From Paraspadella gotoi (lineage: Eukaryota; Chaetognatha): a stretch of 64,000 bases of DNA. The notes beneath the pieces were generated by a model. That model saw only the letters and a list, made by a program, of their open reading frames with translations, was not told the DNA's origin and did no database searches. Below, one piece after another: positions 27,323 to 39,386 of the stretch; the first letter of the stretch is position 1, and the number at the start of each line of letters is the position of its first letter. The stretch is taken from assembly GCA_051294375.1 (NCBI GenBank), contig CM119267.1, positions 11,915,553-11,979,552 on the forward strand. Direction: 5' to 3'. Position numbers and translations under genes: made by a program.

Positions 27323-28044
27323 CGGTGGTCAGGGGAATTCATGACGCGCGAGAGTCAAAAGTCGATTCCATCGATGGAAGATCGAAAGATTTGGCCAGGC
27401 TCGCCGACCACCCTCAAGGAGAGCGGCAGGGAGAAATTAGTACAACCAATATAATATTATAATATAATATATAATATAATATTATGGAGTTATAGCAATA
27501 ATTAAGCGATTGCTTTAATTGCTTACGATGATCGTTATGTTTTAGACCTCGAAATACTTAATAAAAAATCGAAGGGAAAGTGAACAAAAAATTGTTGCAA
27601 AGAACTGACAAAGTGGAAAAGTCGAGATAGCGAGGGTCGTGTTGCCAAAGACGAATTATTTTGGCCAGTACGGTCAAGCCTGTTTATTTGTTTCTACATA
27701 AATATTCAATTACTGTTTGACTGAACATTGAGCTTCGTCTCCCTGGGTCGACGACGACAGCCCAGAGCGTGCGGTCAACGTGGAATCTCGCCGTCTTTCG
27801 TCTTTTCCGGCGACCGGAAACCGAAAAACCCGAACTAGGGAAAACCCTTTCGGTTCTCATGCAAATGAAGTGGACTTTCCACTCGCCAGAGTCCAGGTGA
27901 TGGCGAAAGGGAACTAAGTCTTACTTTTTCTCTCTCGTCTCTCGTTTTTGTTGGTTTAATCCTCCAAAACCTGACTTCCAGATGTCACCTGATCTGAATT
28001 ATGTCGAATTATTCTCTCTCTCTCTCTCTCTCTTCCAGCGTGGC

Positions 28045-28690
28045 CCCGGGTTTATTCGGGAAGCAATTCGGTCGAGAAGAAAATTTTCCCTCCAAGATCA
28101 TCTTGAATCAATATTTGATTTGCGTTTGTGTCGTTGGGAACTCGAACTCGAAAGAAGAGCGATGGATCGATTAGCAGCGAAGAAGGAAAAGGAAAAGTCA
28201 AGGATTAGAGGAAATTTTGGGAAGAGGAATTTAGAAACTTAGAGATCGGGAAGGCATGAAAAAACGAATGAATTAAAAATTAGCGACATGGATGGTCCTG
28301 ATGGAAAAATACGGAACAAAAAACTTTTGTTTACGTTAGTTAATGAATTTGAAATCTCGCTCATTTTGCAGAGTTTAACTCTCTAATCCCATCTTTCATT
28401 TTTGTTACCGAATGTCTGTCCTCTTCTCTCCTCCTTCTCTTCTCTCTCTCTCTCTCTCTCTCTCCTTCTCTCTCTCTCTCTACTCTCCTTCCTCATCTCT
28501 CTCTCTCTCTCTCTCCTCTCCACATTTTCAAGAGGCTCAAGTTTCGAATCGAAATTTTTTTTCGGTCGAATTATAAAACGAAATTTTTTTTTCTTTAGAT
28601 TTTTGTTAAAAAAACCTATGACATTCCACAGCCTCTCGATTCCAGGTCGGCGCGGGGTAATCTTTATCAGACCCACTCAACATTATCAAC
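28045..28690 (+). repeat. Left arm of a diverged inverted duplication
   Basis: Matches the reverse complement of about 29499-30285 along its length with substitutions, small indels and different CT-array lengths. Shared blocks include GAATCAATATTTGATTTG, GCGATGGATCGATTAGCAG, TTACGTTAGTTAATGAATTT and CAGACCCACTCAACATT. It contains an open frame (27982-28242) that is frameshifted in the other arm. Confidence 0.8.
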
Positions 28691-29252
28691 TAGACTTTTC
28701 CGCGATCTCAATCTTTTTCGCGTTATCGGTCCCGCCCCCGCCCCCGCCCCCCCCCCCCGCCCCGTTTTTTCGATCGCTTTCGATCGTAAAATATTTCTTT
28801 GTTCATTTTTTCCTCATATAAACGTCAAAATCATCTCGTTCCCCCCAGGGTAGACATCGAAGACCGATGGTTGGCACTTGTCACAAATCGATGGAGGAGG
28901 ACGAGGAAGAGACGAGGAGGGAGGAGGAGAAGAAGAAGAAGTATAGAAGAAGAAGAAGAAGAAGAGAAGAAGAATAAGAAGAAGAAGTAGAAGAAGAAGA
29001 AAAAGGAGAGAGAGGAGTTTATATCGAGAGGCGTGAACGAAAAGAAGATTCTAATCAAAATTTTCATTTTCTGTTTTCTCCTCGGTGTTGCGCGCGAATG
29101 ACTTCGACGAAAAAAAAAATGCATTAAAAAAAAAAAATAAGGAAGAGCAGAAAGAAAAAAAAGATTGAAAAAGAAAGAGAACGGACAAGGCTGCGAGCAT
29201 TTGACGTTTTTAACGCATCTGATTCCACTCGATCGACAATGGAAGAAAAGCC

Positions 29253-29257
<5 letters not shown>

Positions 29258-29286
<29 letters not shown>

Positions 29287-29473
29287 AGAGAGGAGAGAGA
29301 GACGAAACAATAGTGGAAGAGATGAGTGTAGGAGAGAGAGAGCAGAGAGAGAGAGAGAGGATAGAGAGAGAGAGAGAACTCTTCTCACGTAATTCTTTTT
29401 CCATCCTTTCAGGAAAATGGATGAGAGAGAGAGAGAGAGACGAGAGAGAGGAGAGAGAGAGAGAGAGAGAGAT
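29258..29473. repeat. Clustered (GA)n arrays
   Basis: Several GA runs broken by short unique bits, ending at an assembly gap. Confidence 0.92.
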
Positions 29474-29498
29474 NNNNNNNNNNNNNNNNNNNNNNNNN
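29474..29498. other. Assembly gap (25 N)
   Basis: Run of 25 N directly after a GA array. Confidence 1.
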
Positions 29499-29611
29499 AA
29501 AAAGTCTAGTTGAAATGTTGAGTGGGTCTGATAAAGATTCCCCGCGCCACCTGGAATCGAGAGGCTGATGAGAATGTCATAGTTTTTCAACAAAAAATTA
29601 AAGAAAAAAAA

Positions 29612-29636
29612 NNNNNNNNNNNNNNNNNNNNNNNNN
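29612..29636. other. Assembly gap (25 N)
   Basis: Run of 25 N inside the right arm, after an A-rich stretch. Confidence 1.
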
Positions 29637-29732
29637 TCGCCCAACAAAAAAATAAAGAAAAAAAAATTTCGTATCTATAATTCGACCGAAAAAAAAAATT
29701 TCGATCGGAAAACTTTGAGCTCTCTTGAAAAT

Positions 29733-29834
29733 TGTGGAGAGAGAGAGAGAGAGAGAGAAGAGAAGAGAGAGAGAGAGAGATGAGAGAGATGAGAGAGAGA
29801 GGAGAGAGAGGAGAGAGAAAGATTAGAGCAGTGA

Positions 29835-29871
<37 letters not shown>

Positions 29872-29875
29872 CAGA
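29733..29875. repeat. (GA)n arrays
   Basis: Interrupted GA runs corresponding to the CT arrays of the left arm (28440-28515). Confidence 0.92.
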
Positions 29876-30057
29876 GAGGAGGGGAGAGACGAACGGAGAC
29901 AGGACATTCGACAAAAATGAAAGGATGGGATTAGAGAAGTTAAGCTCTTGGCAAATCGGACGAGAAATCGACGAGATTTCAAATTCATTAACTAACGTAA
30001 ACAAGTTTTTTGTTCCGATATTCTTCCATCGGACCATCCATGTCCTATGTTAAATTC

Positions 30058-30067
30058 NNNNNNNNNN
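30058..30067. other. Assembly gap (10 N)
   Basis: Run of 10 N inside the right arm. Confidence 1.
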
Positions 30068-30438
30068 TCATGCCTTCCCCGGATCTCTAAGTTTCTAAAT
30101 TCCTCATTCCCAAATTTCCTCCTAAATCCTTGACTTTTCTTTTCCTTCTTCTCTGCTAATCGATCCATCGCTCTTCTTTCGAGTTCGAGTTCCAACGACA
30201 CAAACCAAATCAAATATTGATTCAAGATGATCCTTGAGGAAATTTCTCTCGACCAATTGCTTCCGAATAACCCGTCGGGGGGTGATGGGGACGCAGTGGA
30301 AATCCGGTGGGGGGGGGGAAGGTTGTCCATTCTCAAAGTCATCACCCATATCGTTTCCTTAAATCGCCCGTAAATATTCCCTGCGTGAAAAACCAAACTC
30401 GGGAGTGAAAAGAATCGATTTTCAAATTTCACGCGTCG

Positions 30439-30448
30439 NNNNNNNNNN
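30439..30448. other. Assembly gap (10 N)
   Basis: Run of 10 N just beyond the right arm. Confidence 1.
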
Positions 30449-30512
30449 ATGACTTTTTGACGCCGGACACAAAAGCCTCGGCCCTAAAAGGGGCGACGTA
30501 ATCGGGGACAAA

Positions 30513-30630
<118 letters not shown>

Positions 30631-31989
30631 CTTTCTCTCTCGCCGGAGCCGCGATTGGAATCATGCCCGCGGGTAGATGCCTCGATCCCTCGAAAGGCGC
30701 GAGCCCGAATCATCGCAAAAAAAGCGCCCACATCCGGATGACAAAGGAGGAAGCGAATTGTGACGGACGAGCGTGAAAAAAATAAAGGAATCACCCCCTA
30801 GCGGGTAGATACAGTCGTTCCTAGTCTTTTTTTAAAAAGATATGGTTTTTGATTTTCCCTCTGTTTTAATAAGTGTCGAGAGAGAGAGAGAGGGAGAGAG
30901 ACGGAGAAAGAGAAAGGAAAGGGAATCGGTTTCGGTCGCTACGGTTGTTAAGGAGAACAGCGAAACCACAATTACCGTGACTTTTTGCCTCTCGGGTCTT
31001 TATCCTCGTCAATTAGAAATGAAATCACTTCCGGGCGTGTTGCGGGGTCGTTACAGATTTTTTTTTTGGTTTTTTTTTTTTTGAATACCGTTACTTTAAA
31101 CGGTTGAAATGCGTCACTGGATATTATATTATATTAAATTCCCTTCCGCTTTCCTCCTTTTTGTTGAAGGCTTATTATTGAGAGGGAAACCTAGGTCCAA
31201 GGTACAGGGGTGGGACCATATATCGAGACAAAATTTAAAAAATCATTACTCTAAAACTCTTAATGCTTTTTAAAATCTCAATAAATCATCATCTCTTTTA
31301 TCTTTTAGACGATATATTAATTGTTTTGAAATTCTTTGATATATTGTTTTTTTTGATGCAGCAAAGGTAACTGCTCTGTTTCCTCCACGTTAAATATATT
31401 TTAATAATGCTTCTGGAAAGGTGTACATGGTATTTTGATTTAAAAAATTTTAAAGTAAGCAGGTAAGGTTCGGGTAAGTTACTGTTATGGTTTGATTTTT
31501 ATTATAACTTACTTTAATCAAAAATTTGTTAACGATATCGTCAGATAATTAAATTAATCATGTAAGATTTCTGAATTCATAATAAAAAGGGTCAAAATTG
31601 TTAGAAATACAATAAAGTATTTGACGATTTAAGCATATTCAGTTTTTAGATTCTCGCACTAAATGGTTCCTGGAGGAAGTAAAGAATTCCTTTGACATAC
31701 GGTATTCTTAGTTAGACATTGCGCGAGCCTCCATCCCGCCAACTGAACCCTCCCCTACCCCCACCCCCCGCTCATCGACAGCTTCAACATAGTCTATAGA
31801 ATTTCCCAGTCGGTTTTTCCTTAAAAAAGCCATCGCATCCTGTTCGCTCCATTTCCTCCCCTTTTTCTCGAATCCTCGGAAAAAATCCGCATACGATTTT
31901 ACCATAAAAACTGTTTGCTCTTCTGCCTTTACACTGTTGGCGTTGCCGTTGTCACCTATTTCCGAATAGAAACCGCGTTAAATGAAAGG

Positions 31990-31995
31990 TCTCTC

Positions 31996-32070
<75 letters not shown>

Positions 32071-32087
32071 TTCTCTCTCATTTCTCC
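31990..32087. repeat. (CT)n microsatellite
   Basis: Interrupted CT run of about 98 bases. Confidence 0.93.
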
Positions 32088-32206
32088 TTTACTCATTCAC
32101 TAATCGAGATTGTTTGCGCGCTTCCTGAATGGGATTCAACGTTGACGAGGTCGTCTCTCCTTTTCGCCGCCGAATATCATTAAATAAGAAATGAAGAAAA
32201 ATTCCC

Positions 32207-32207
32207 C

Positions 32208-32278
<71 letters not shown>
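32207..32278. repeat. (GA)n microsatellite
   Basis: About 72 bases of GA; the last large dinucleotide array before the gene-dense right half. Confidence 0.94.
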
Positions 32279-32279
<1 letters not shown>

Positions 32280-32721
32280 GATCTCCGTGCATGGGCGAGG
32301 CCGTTGCTACCCGGTTGAAACAAAGCGGACAAAGATTTCTTCAATCGACGAACGCGTCACTTTAACATATGAAAAGGAGGAAGAGAATCCTTATTTTGTG
32401 ACTTTTCCACTCGCCACGAAGAATATCTTTTTTTGTGACGGAAACAAAAAAAGGGGGGCAGGGGAGAGATACGAGGTGGGGAGAGGACGAATTAATGAGA
32501 AGGGTCTCCTCTTTGTTCGCGAGCATCTTTTCTTTCCCCCCTGTCGAGCGATAAAGAGGCGAACGTTTCCAACTTTTTTCACAATTTCGAGTGGGATGAA
32601 CAAAGGGATATCTCAGTGATGAGGGATAAAAATCTCGTTTGAATTCTCCATTGGCGATGAGAAACCCTTTTGATGATCCTCATGTCTTTTTTGTTTTTCG
32701 TTTGCTCCCTCTTCCCTTCAG

Positions 32722-35700
32722 AAAACTGGTTGGCTCACTGTCTCCAGCAGGAACAGCAACAGCCGTATCATGGAGATGGTCTGCCCTACCAACGACCCTA
32801 CCCGCCACAAAACCCCGGTGGACCTCCCGGTCTGTCCTTTGACCTTCACAACAAGCTCCACTCTCAAGAAGTACCTGATGAGTACTACGGTCAAGGAGGA
32901 GTCAACGCCCCTTCCGCCGCCGCTGCTGCCGCCGCAGCACATTACCACAACAACGGAGCTGGCGTTAAGTACGAGGCCGACTTTAAGGGCGAGTTCAACT
33001 TCCGCAAAGCCTCCAAGCCGCATTCAACTCCGGCCACCCTCAACTGGCTGGAGGAAAACTACGAATTTGCCGAAGGGGTCTGCATTCCGCGGTCGACCCT
33101 TTACTTTCACTATCTTGATTTTTGTGAAAAGTCCGATTGTCAGCCCGTCAACGCAGCCAGCTTTGGAAAGGTGACATACATTTGTTTATTTATTTATTAT
33201 TTATTTACTTTTATTTATTTATTTACTTTTATTTTATCTTTCCTTTATTCTCTCTTTCTTTCTTTCTCTCTTTCTTCCTTTATTTCTTTCTTTCTTTTTA
33301 TCATTTTCGTTTTCTCTCTGAGTATTTTCAGAAATGCCACAATAAAAATTACTTTACCAGATCATCCGTCAACAATTCCCTCACATTACTACTCGACGTC
33401 TCGGCACCAGAGGTCAGTCCAAGTATCATTATTACGGCATCGGGGTCAAAGAGACGTCGCGCTATTACGATGGGAGTTTCGCGCAAAAGGGAGGCGTCAA
33501 GAACAAAACCGTCTCTCCGCCGTCTAAGAGACAGGTGAGGAAAATATCAGTTAGATTTTAGCTGAGTTATTTTGTTTTCAACTGATCATAATTTTATTTT
33601 AAAGTTCTAATCATTGTTAGTTATTAAGATTTTATGACCCTTCATTGCATCATTTCGGTTTTCAGTGTCAGCAACCACTTCCTCCTCGACCCCGTCCATC
33701 AACTCTCCTCCCGCCATTTCCCAATGTGGAGAATTTGAAACTCCCGTCCGACATTCCTCACGAGAAACTGGCCACTTTTCTCATAATGTATCGCGCCCAT
33801 TGCCAGAGAGTCTTCGACAACGTAGTGAAAGCCAATTTTGACGATGTAAGTTTATTTTGTTGAGCTCACTAAACGATTTTCTCTGAATAATGTTTAACAT
33901 CATTTCTTTTCTCAGATCCAGAGCTTCGTCAACCATTTTTGGCGAGGTATTCCGCCGCATATCGTCTACATCCTCGGATCGAAAACTGTCACCGACGTAG
34001 TTCATGTATGCGACTCAATCCTCTACAAGGCAATCGCCGGCGTTCTCATGCCTACCGTGCTTCAGCCGCTTCCCGAGAGTCTCGTCCAGATTATTAGGTA
34101 TGTAAGACGTAGTATTAAAGCTACATGGATGACCTATAATAACTTTAAAATTAACTTTATTCAAAAGTGGCAAAAGTAACGTGACTTTAAACACATCTAA
34201 TATATTTTCAGACGATTTGCAAATAACATCAGTCAATGGCTCCTGACGGCCCTGGAAGAGATTCCGGAGCCATTGAAAATGGTCAAAGTTTCGCTGGCCA
34301 AGGGATTCGCTCAAACTGTTCACAGACAGACGTCTCTGAACCATCTACTGCAGGTTGTACAGTGTACTCGCAAGACGTTTATACTATTAATTTATTAAGT
34401 TGTGTAAATTGATATCACTCAACTTCCTTTTGAAGTCTGAGATTATGTTTATTTGTTTCAATTTAGGCTTCACGCGCGGTAATCGGAAATCCAGAAGCAC
34501 TCCGAGGCGTTTTGGAAGATTGGCGCGCCCTGGACATTAAAGCTATAGAAGATTATGTTAAGTTCTGTGCCGATGAGCACATCAAAGGCAAGTTCAGCGA
34601 AATCGCAAGTTTTACTACAATTTCTTTTTTTAACCAATCTTATAATTTTTTTTTACAGAGCTGATGGAAAAAAATATCGAAGAGATTTATTCACTTGGTA
34701 AAAAACTTCAAGATCTATTGATTACCTGTGCGCCCATCGAGAGCTATATCAGTTGGCTCGATTCTTTAATAACCACGTTTGTAGCGAAGCCGTGCACCCA
34801 AATGCCTTTGGGAAGTTTGCGAAAGTTCGGAAGGCAGTTCATCCTCGCTTGGTCGAATTTCGGAACAAAGGTAAGACTACTGTTTTCTTTTCTTCTAGTT
34901 GCTAAAAAAAATCAGTTATTATTTCAAGAATAATGAGCATAAATATCACTAAAAATTTCAGGTCATCGAAGATATGACTCTTCACAGCGCGCCATCTTTC
35001 AGTGCTTTCCATCTCCTGCAACTAATGTTCGATGATTATATTCTTTATAACTTGGGCAATCTGTATCAGCAGGAAGAGATAGAGATTCTCGTCAAGACTC
35101 TGAGGGGAGAGATCGTCCACAAAGAAGGTTAACAAAAATAACAAAATAAATTTAAAACGTAAAATCTGTTTAAGTTCATAACATAATAAAAATATTATCT
35201 ATTTTTATGCTATTTTCAGATCCCAATCTCTTAACGAAAAACGGTACATTGCCAACCTCACCTCCGAACTCTGAACCTAAGTCAACAGCTGCCACGATTT
35301 CGCCGGAAACTCCAGCTGTTGTCGACAACAGCGAAATCAACTGCCGAAAACGCGCTCTGTCGCCTTCTGTGCAAACACCACAGTTTCCGGCGGAGTTACC
35401 GCGACCGTCAAAACCTGAACCGGAAGGAAAGACGTCACCCAATATCGATATGAAGCCGGTGCCTTCGCCGATGCATTCAATACCTTCATCACTAAACAGT
35501 AAGTTAAACTGTAAATTAATATAGTAAAAAAATTAGAGTGCCTATCCTTCACAACGATACTTTTTCCCTATCAGCTCTTCCGCCAGCACCTCAATCAACG
35601 TTGCCGACCCATCCGACTAGATCCCATCCCGTCACCCCTCCGAACGAAAAAAACCTATCCCCCCTACAGTCTTATCCCAACCCGTCGGAAATGCCAAACT

Positions 35701-37255
35701 CTTCACCCGAGCTTCCTTTTCATCGAGACGGAGCCTCTGTTCATTCGCTCAACTCCCAGGCGGTACAGGCACTGCCTCACAAATCCACTACGACAACCCC
35801 CACAGGCCATTACAATCCCGCCCCACCTCTGGGTTCGCGACCACTTGGTCATCATTCACATTCTTGGCATCACGACGCCTTTCTTCATCATCACACTTAC
35901 CCGCCGCATTCAGCTCCAACATCTCGCTACCCTTTTCAACAAAAGTAAGTCCTTAATGGCAACAGCCGGGTTTCCTGTGACGCCTGTGATGCCCATTGGG
36001 ATGGGGCATCACCGTTGACATTGGGGGCTTCCGACCCTCAATGAGGCCTCCTGTCACTGGCGCGGTTACCTTAGGATGGTCTCGCTTTGCCAACGCAGAG
36101 GGAAGTCATTAGGACTAGATGGAACAGAACGCTTGGAACGGTGTGTTCCACCTCTGAGCCAATGGGATTGGCTGAACGATGATGGACGTGAGGCAGTGTG
36201 AATATAACGACACAGGATCCCCGGGCCAAGACATCACTCAGGCTCTCCAGGCCTGAGAGGTGTCTGATAAGACTGTTAACATAGTGGGAGAGAGAGAGAG
36301 CGCGAGTTGTGGGGGCATAGGTGTTTGTTGAAGTGTACCTCAAGGGCATAGGCATTTGTTTTAGCATACACAAAGTCGGCAGGGCATAGGCATTTGTCGT
36401 AGCGTACCCTGAGAATGTTGCGTGTTCGATAAGAGGGCTCACCACTTATGGCAACAGCCGGGTTGCCAGTGTTGGCCATTGGGATGAGGCATCTCACTGT
36501 TGGCTTTGGGGCCTCCTGTCACTCCAAGTCGTTAGGGCTGTGAATGGAAGACGATGATGGACCTGAGGTGGTGTGAGGCGGCTACACCTTCACGCTTATT
36601 AATTCACTTTAAACGAACTTGTACAATTTTTTTTTAAATTTTTTTCTTCAGTGATCCTTCATACCTGTACTCGATGGGCTCATATCATCACGCCGCCGCA
36701 GCAGCCGCCGCCGCAGCGAATATAAGCGCCTCTTCACATCCTCTTTCCGCGAGCGAGTTCACTCTCCAATCTGAGTACTCAAACCCATCCTCTCAGACTT
36801 CCAACTACCATCCATCTGTAGATCTTTACGGTTCGAGTTATGGCGGAGCCACGTCGTTGCCTGCTCCACCACCCCCTCATCACCCTCAGCCACTCACCGT
36901 TTCCCCGCCGTCCTCCCATCCGACCAACCCCGCTTACCCACCTCCCCCCTCAGTTCCGTCTTCCCAAGATCATCCATATCCTCCTGTTCCATCGGGCGCG
37001 CCTCCTCCACCATGGGTACTGCCACCGGTCGCTCCATATCACGACAACAACAATTCCGATCTGAAGCGGCGACAACACGCGACGTCGCATACGTCGTCGT
37101 CTCCTTCCGACAATGGATCCCCTCCCTTTAAACTCGCTAGAGGTCACCACGGCGCCGCCATTCCACCCGCCCTTTCGTCGCGGGCTGGTTTTCCCGAATT
37201 TTTTCCGTCAAGTCATTATGGCGGTGGCTGGACGCAAAGTGCTAGCGTTACTTAA
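32722..37255 (+). CDS. RFX4: RFX-family transcription factor, RFX4-type (5' partial)
   Basis: Eleven exons in phase: 32722-33170, 33361-33534, 33666-33845, 33916-34097, 34212-34353, 34467-34587, 34659-34870, 34962-35127, 35220-35498, 35575-35944, 36652-37255, about 959 codons. The winged-helix DNA-binding domain runs from [18 protein letters not shown] through PVNAASFGK to [20 protein letters not shown]. The extended dimerisation region follows ([65 protein letters not shown]). These phrases fit RFX4 better than RFX6 or RFX1-3. The C-terminus is long and Pro/Ser/His-rich with a nine-Ala run. Exon 1 here starts mid-codon after a TTCAG acceptor (ENWLAHCLQ, equivalent to the RFX4 N-terminal ESWIERCLN), so a start-bearing exon lies upstream and was not found. 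The intron after 34587 begins GCAAGT. RFX proteins bind X-box sites in the nucleus; RFX4-type factors are linked to ciliary and neural genes. Confidence 0.93.
35950..36595 (-). mobile_element. TRIM-like LTR element in RFX4 intron 10
   Basis: Two direct-repeat copies lie at about 35950-36213 and 36445-36595; both contain GGCAACAGCCGGGTT, ATTGGGATG and GGCCTCCTGTCACT in the same order. The right copy is shortened inside. On the minus strand the right copy is followed at 36444 by TGGTGAGCCC, the same primer-site-like start as in the 38284 element, then three copies of a CCTATGCCC-containing motif. A G-rich tract (GGCCCGGGGATCC) precedes the second LTR at about 36215. No coding capacity. The element begins right after the exon 10 donor (35945) yet leaves the splice sites intact. 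Confidence 0.65.
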
Positions 37256-38283
37256 TTAGTTAATATTCTTTTCTTCAATTTATAAGATAATTTGACCAGT
37301 ATTAATTGTTAATCGTTTTACGATTGTTTTTATCAAACCAAATAAATCTGTGCCATTTAATTTTATCGATGAATTGTAAATTGATATTAGAATTAGACAT
37401 TATTTCTGCCACAATAAAACGAAAAATATTTTAATACGTACTAAATATTTCTGATCAAATTTGGTTCGAGTTATGTCTCAGTCGATAAGCAAGTTCCGAA
37501 ATTCATAATCATTCGTATTGTTAGAACCAAAGACATCGTAGGGCGTATTAGGACGAGGACGGAACGCGTATCTTAATAAATAAATAAATAAAAGAATCAG
37601 TAGCGGGACGCTAGTACTAGTAGTATTAGTACTAGTAGCGCCTCATTATAAATTTGGGCTCCAAAAAAATCGAAATCGAATTTTAATCATTAAATTAATG
37701 ATTCCAATGCAATGTCAGAGCCTAAATTACCATAAACTTTAAAGTGAAACATGAATCCTATAAAAAATTAGATACATGTTATTAATTAATATTCGTTATT
37801 ATATTTGTGTTAAATATAGATAATATATTCTTCTTACCACACAATTTCATAGATCGACGCTAATTCACAAGCGAAACAAAAGACAACTTAATTTACTCAG
37901 TTAACGCACTGGAGCGCTTCTTATGGTTATCCGTTATGAAAAAAAATACCAAAACCTCATTATAAATATAATACTAATAGCTGTTATTAATAGCTAAGAA
38001 AATAAAAAAAATTCTACAAAATATTGATTGCTTAGTTCTTTGTTTTTACTTTAATCTTTATTTCCATATTTTTTATATTTTTAAATGTTGACCAATTACC
38101 ATACAATCGCTTAACCTTCAATTCACGGAATGCACATTGCATAATATTATTGTTTCTCGTTTTTATTTCAGAAAAAAAAAGCTAAGAAAAAATTACAGAA
38201 ATTATAGATTTACAAGATTTACAAGAGATATTAATTTAAGGGGAGGAGCACAAGTTTTTGGGCCTATATTCATTAGTTAGGGC
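37256..38283. other. RFX4 3' untranslated region and AT-rich intergenic DNA
   Basis: An AATAAA signal occurs at about 37340. A small imperfect inverted repeat built on TAGTACTAGTAG lies near 37605-37640. No gene seen. Confidence 0.5.
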
Positions 38284-38939
38284 TATGGTGGACTAAAATC
38301 CACCAACCGTTCATCAGCGGCCATTGGTGCCGGAGGCAAGTCATTCACCTCCCAACCCAAAGGTCCGGGGTTCTAGCCCGGTGGTCGTCTGGCAGTTAAG
38401 AGGGACGGGGCGTTAAACCCGCCTGTAACTCGGTGTTACAGCCTGATCCGAAGCTCAGGGACTGCTTATATTGAACGGTTCTGTCACTAACACATTATAA
38501 TAATTATTGTCTCTACATTGGTGAGCCCGACTTCCAAACACAACAGCAACCACAATACTTTCAGGCGACATGCCTCAACCTGGCGATGCACTTTCCGCCC
38601 ACAACACATCAGGCGACATGCTTCAACTTGGTGACGAACTTTCCACCAACAATAACAATTCACTGAAGAGACGAAACAGACTTTTCCCTATGGGAGGGGG
38701 GGATGTATGGTGGACCAAAATCCACCAACCGTTTATCAGCGGCCATTGGTGCCGGAGGCAAGTCATTCACCTCCCAACCCAAAGGTCCGGGGTTCTAGCC
38801 CGGTGGTCGTCTGGCAGTTAAGAGGGACAGGGCGCTTAACCCGCCTGTAACTCTGTGTTACAGCCTGATCCGGAGCTCAGGGACTGCTTATATTGAACGG
38901 TTCTGTCATTAACACATTACAATTATCACTGTCTCTTCA
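38284..38939 (+). mobile_element. TRIM: miniature LTR retrotransposon, CsRn1-like
   Basis: Two direct LTRs of about 235 bases, 38284-38517 and 38704-38939, are nearly identical (start TATGGTGGACYAAAATCCAC, end near TCTCTACA or TCTCTTCA). Directly after the first LTR comes TGGTGAGCCCGAC (38519-38531), one mismatch from the expected complement of the tRNA-Trp 3' end as I recall it. A purine tract (GGGAGGGGGGGATG) directly precedes the second LTR. GGGC flanks both outer ends (38280-38283 and 38940-38943), a 4-bp target duplication. The 186-base interior has only a doubled leader that can be read from 38570 as MPQPGDALSA and MLQLGDELST. There is no gag-pol, so the copy is non-autonomous. Confidence 0.85.
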
Positions 38940-39386
38940 GGGCTAATTTTCTACTTTAAAACGTTGAAAACCGCAGCCCTCTATTTTTTCTGAAACCAAT
39001 AAAATTTATTCGAAAATTCTTTGTTCCAAAAGGATTGTCGGAGGACATTCATTTTTTGGTTACCAAGTCCTCTCCTAAATGTCTAAATTCTTCCGCATCC
39101 ATTTTTTTATTCCTAGATCTTTATAAAATTGAAAAAAATGATAATAATAATAATTTTAAATAAATTAAATGTTACGTTTTTCATTCATTAGGATTTATAC
39201 ATTATTACATATTTTATTTATTTTTACACAATTACAATTTTTAGTTTTTCTCATAAAAAAGTTTTTATTAATTATGCTCTTTAATTAGTGATAAATGCAA
39301 GTTTAAAATATATTATTATGTAGAATATTAATATACTTACGGATTCGCGTGTACTATAAAATTTATTTCTTGATACTGCTAGTAGA

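Larger units (their letters stand above)
29499..30285 (-). repeat. Right arm of the inverted duplication
   Basis: Reverse-complement counterpart of 28045-28690; includes two of the four N gaps (29612-29636 and 30058-30067). The clustering of N runs in and around this arm makes a misassembled second haplotype, or a chimeric join, a serious alternative to a real duplication. Confidence 0.78.

Noticed and set aside
38360-38400. tRNA-like look (GGTTCTAGCC) inside the 38284 LTR and again in the second LTR
   Set aside because: Only a B-box-like stretch is present; no cloverleaf or anticodon arm could be drawn, and it is repeated because it is in the LTR.
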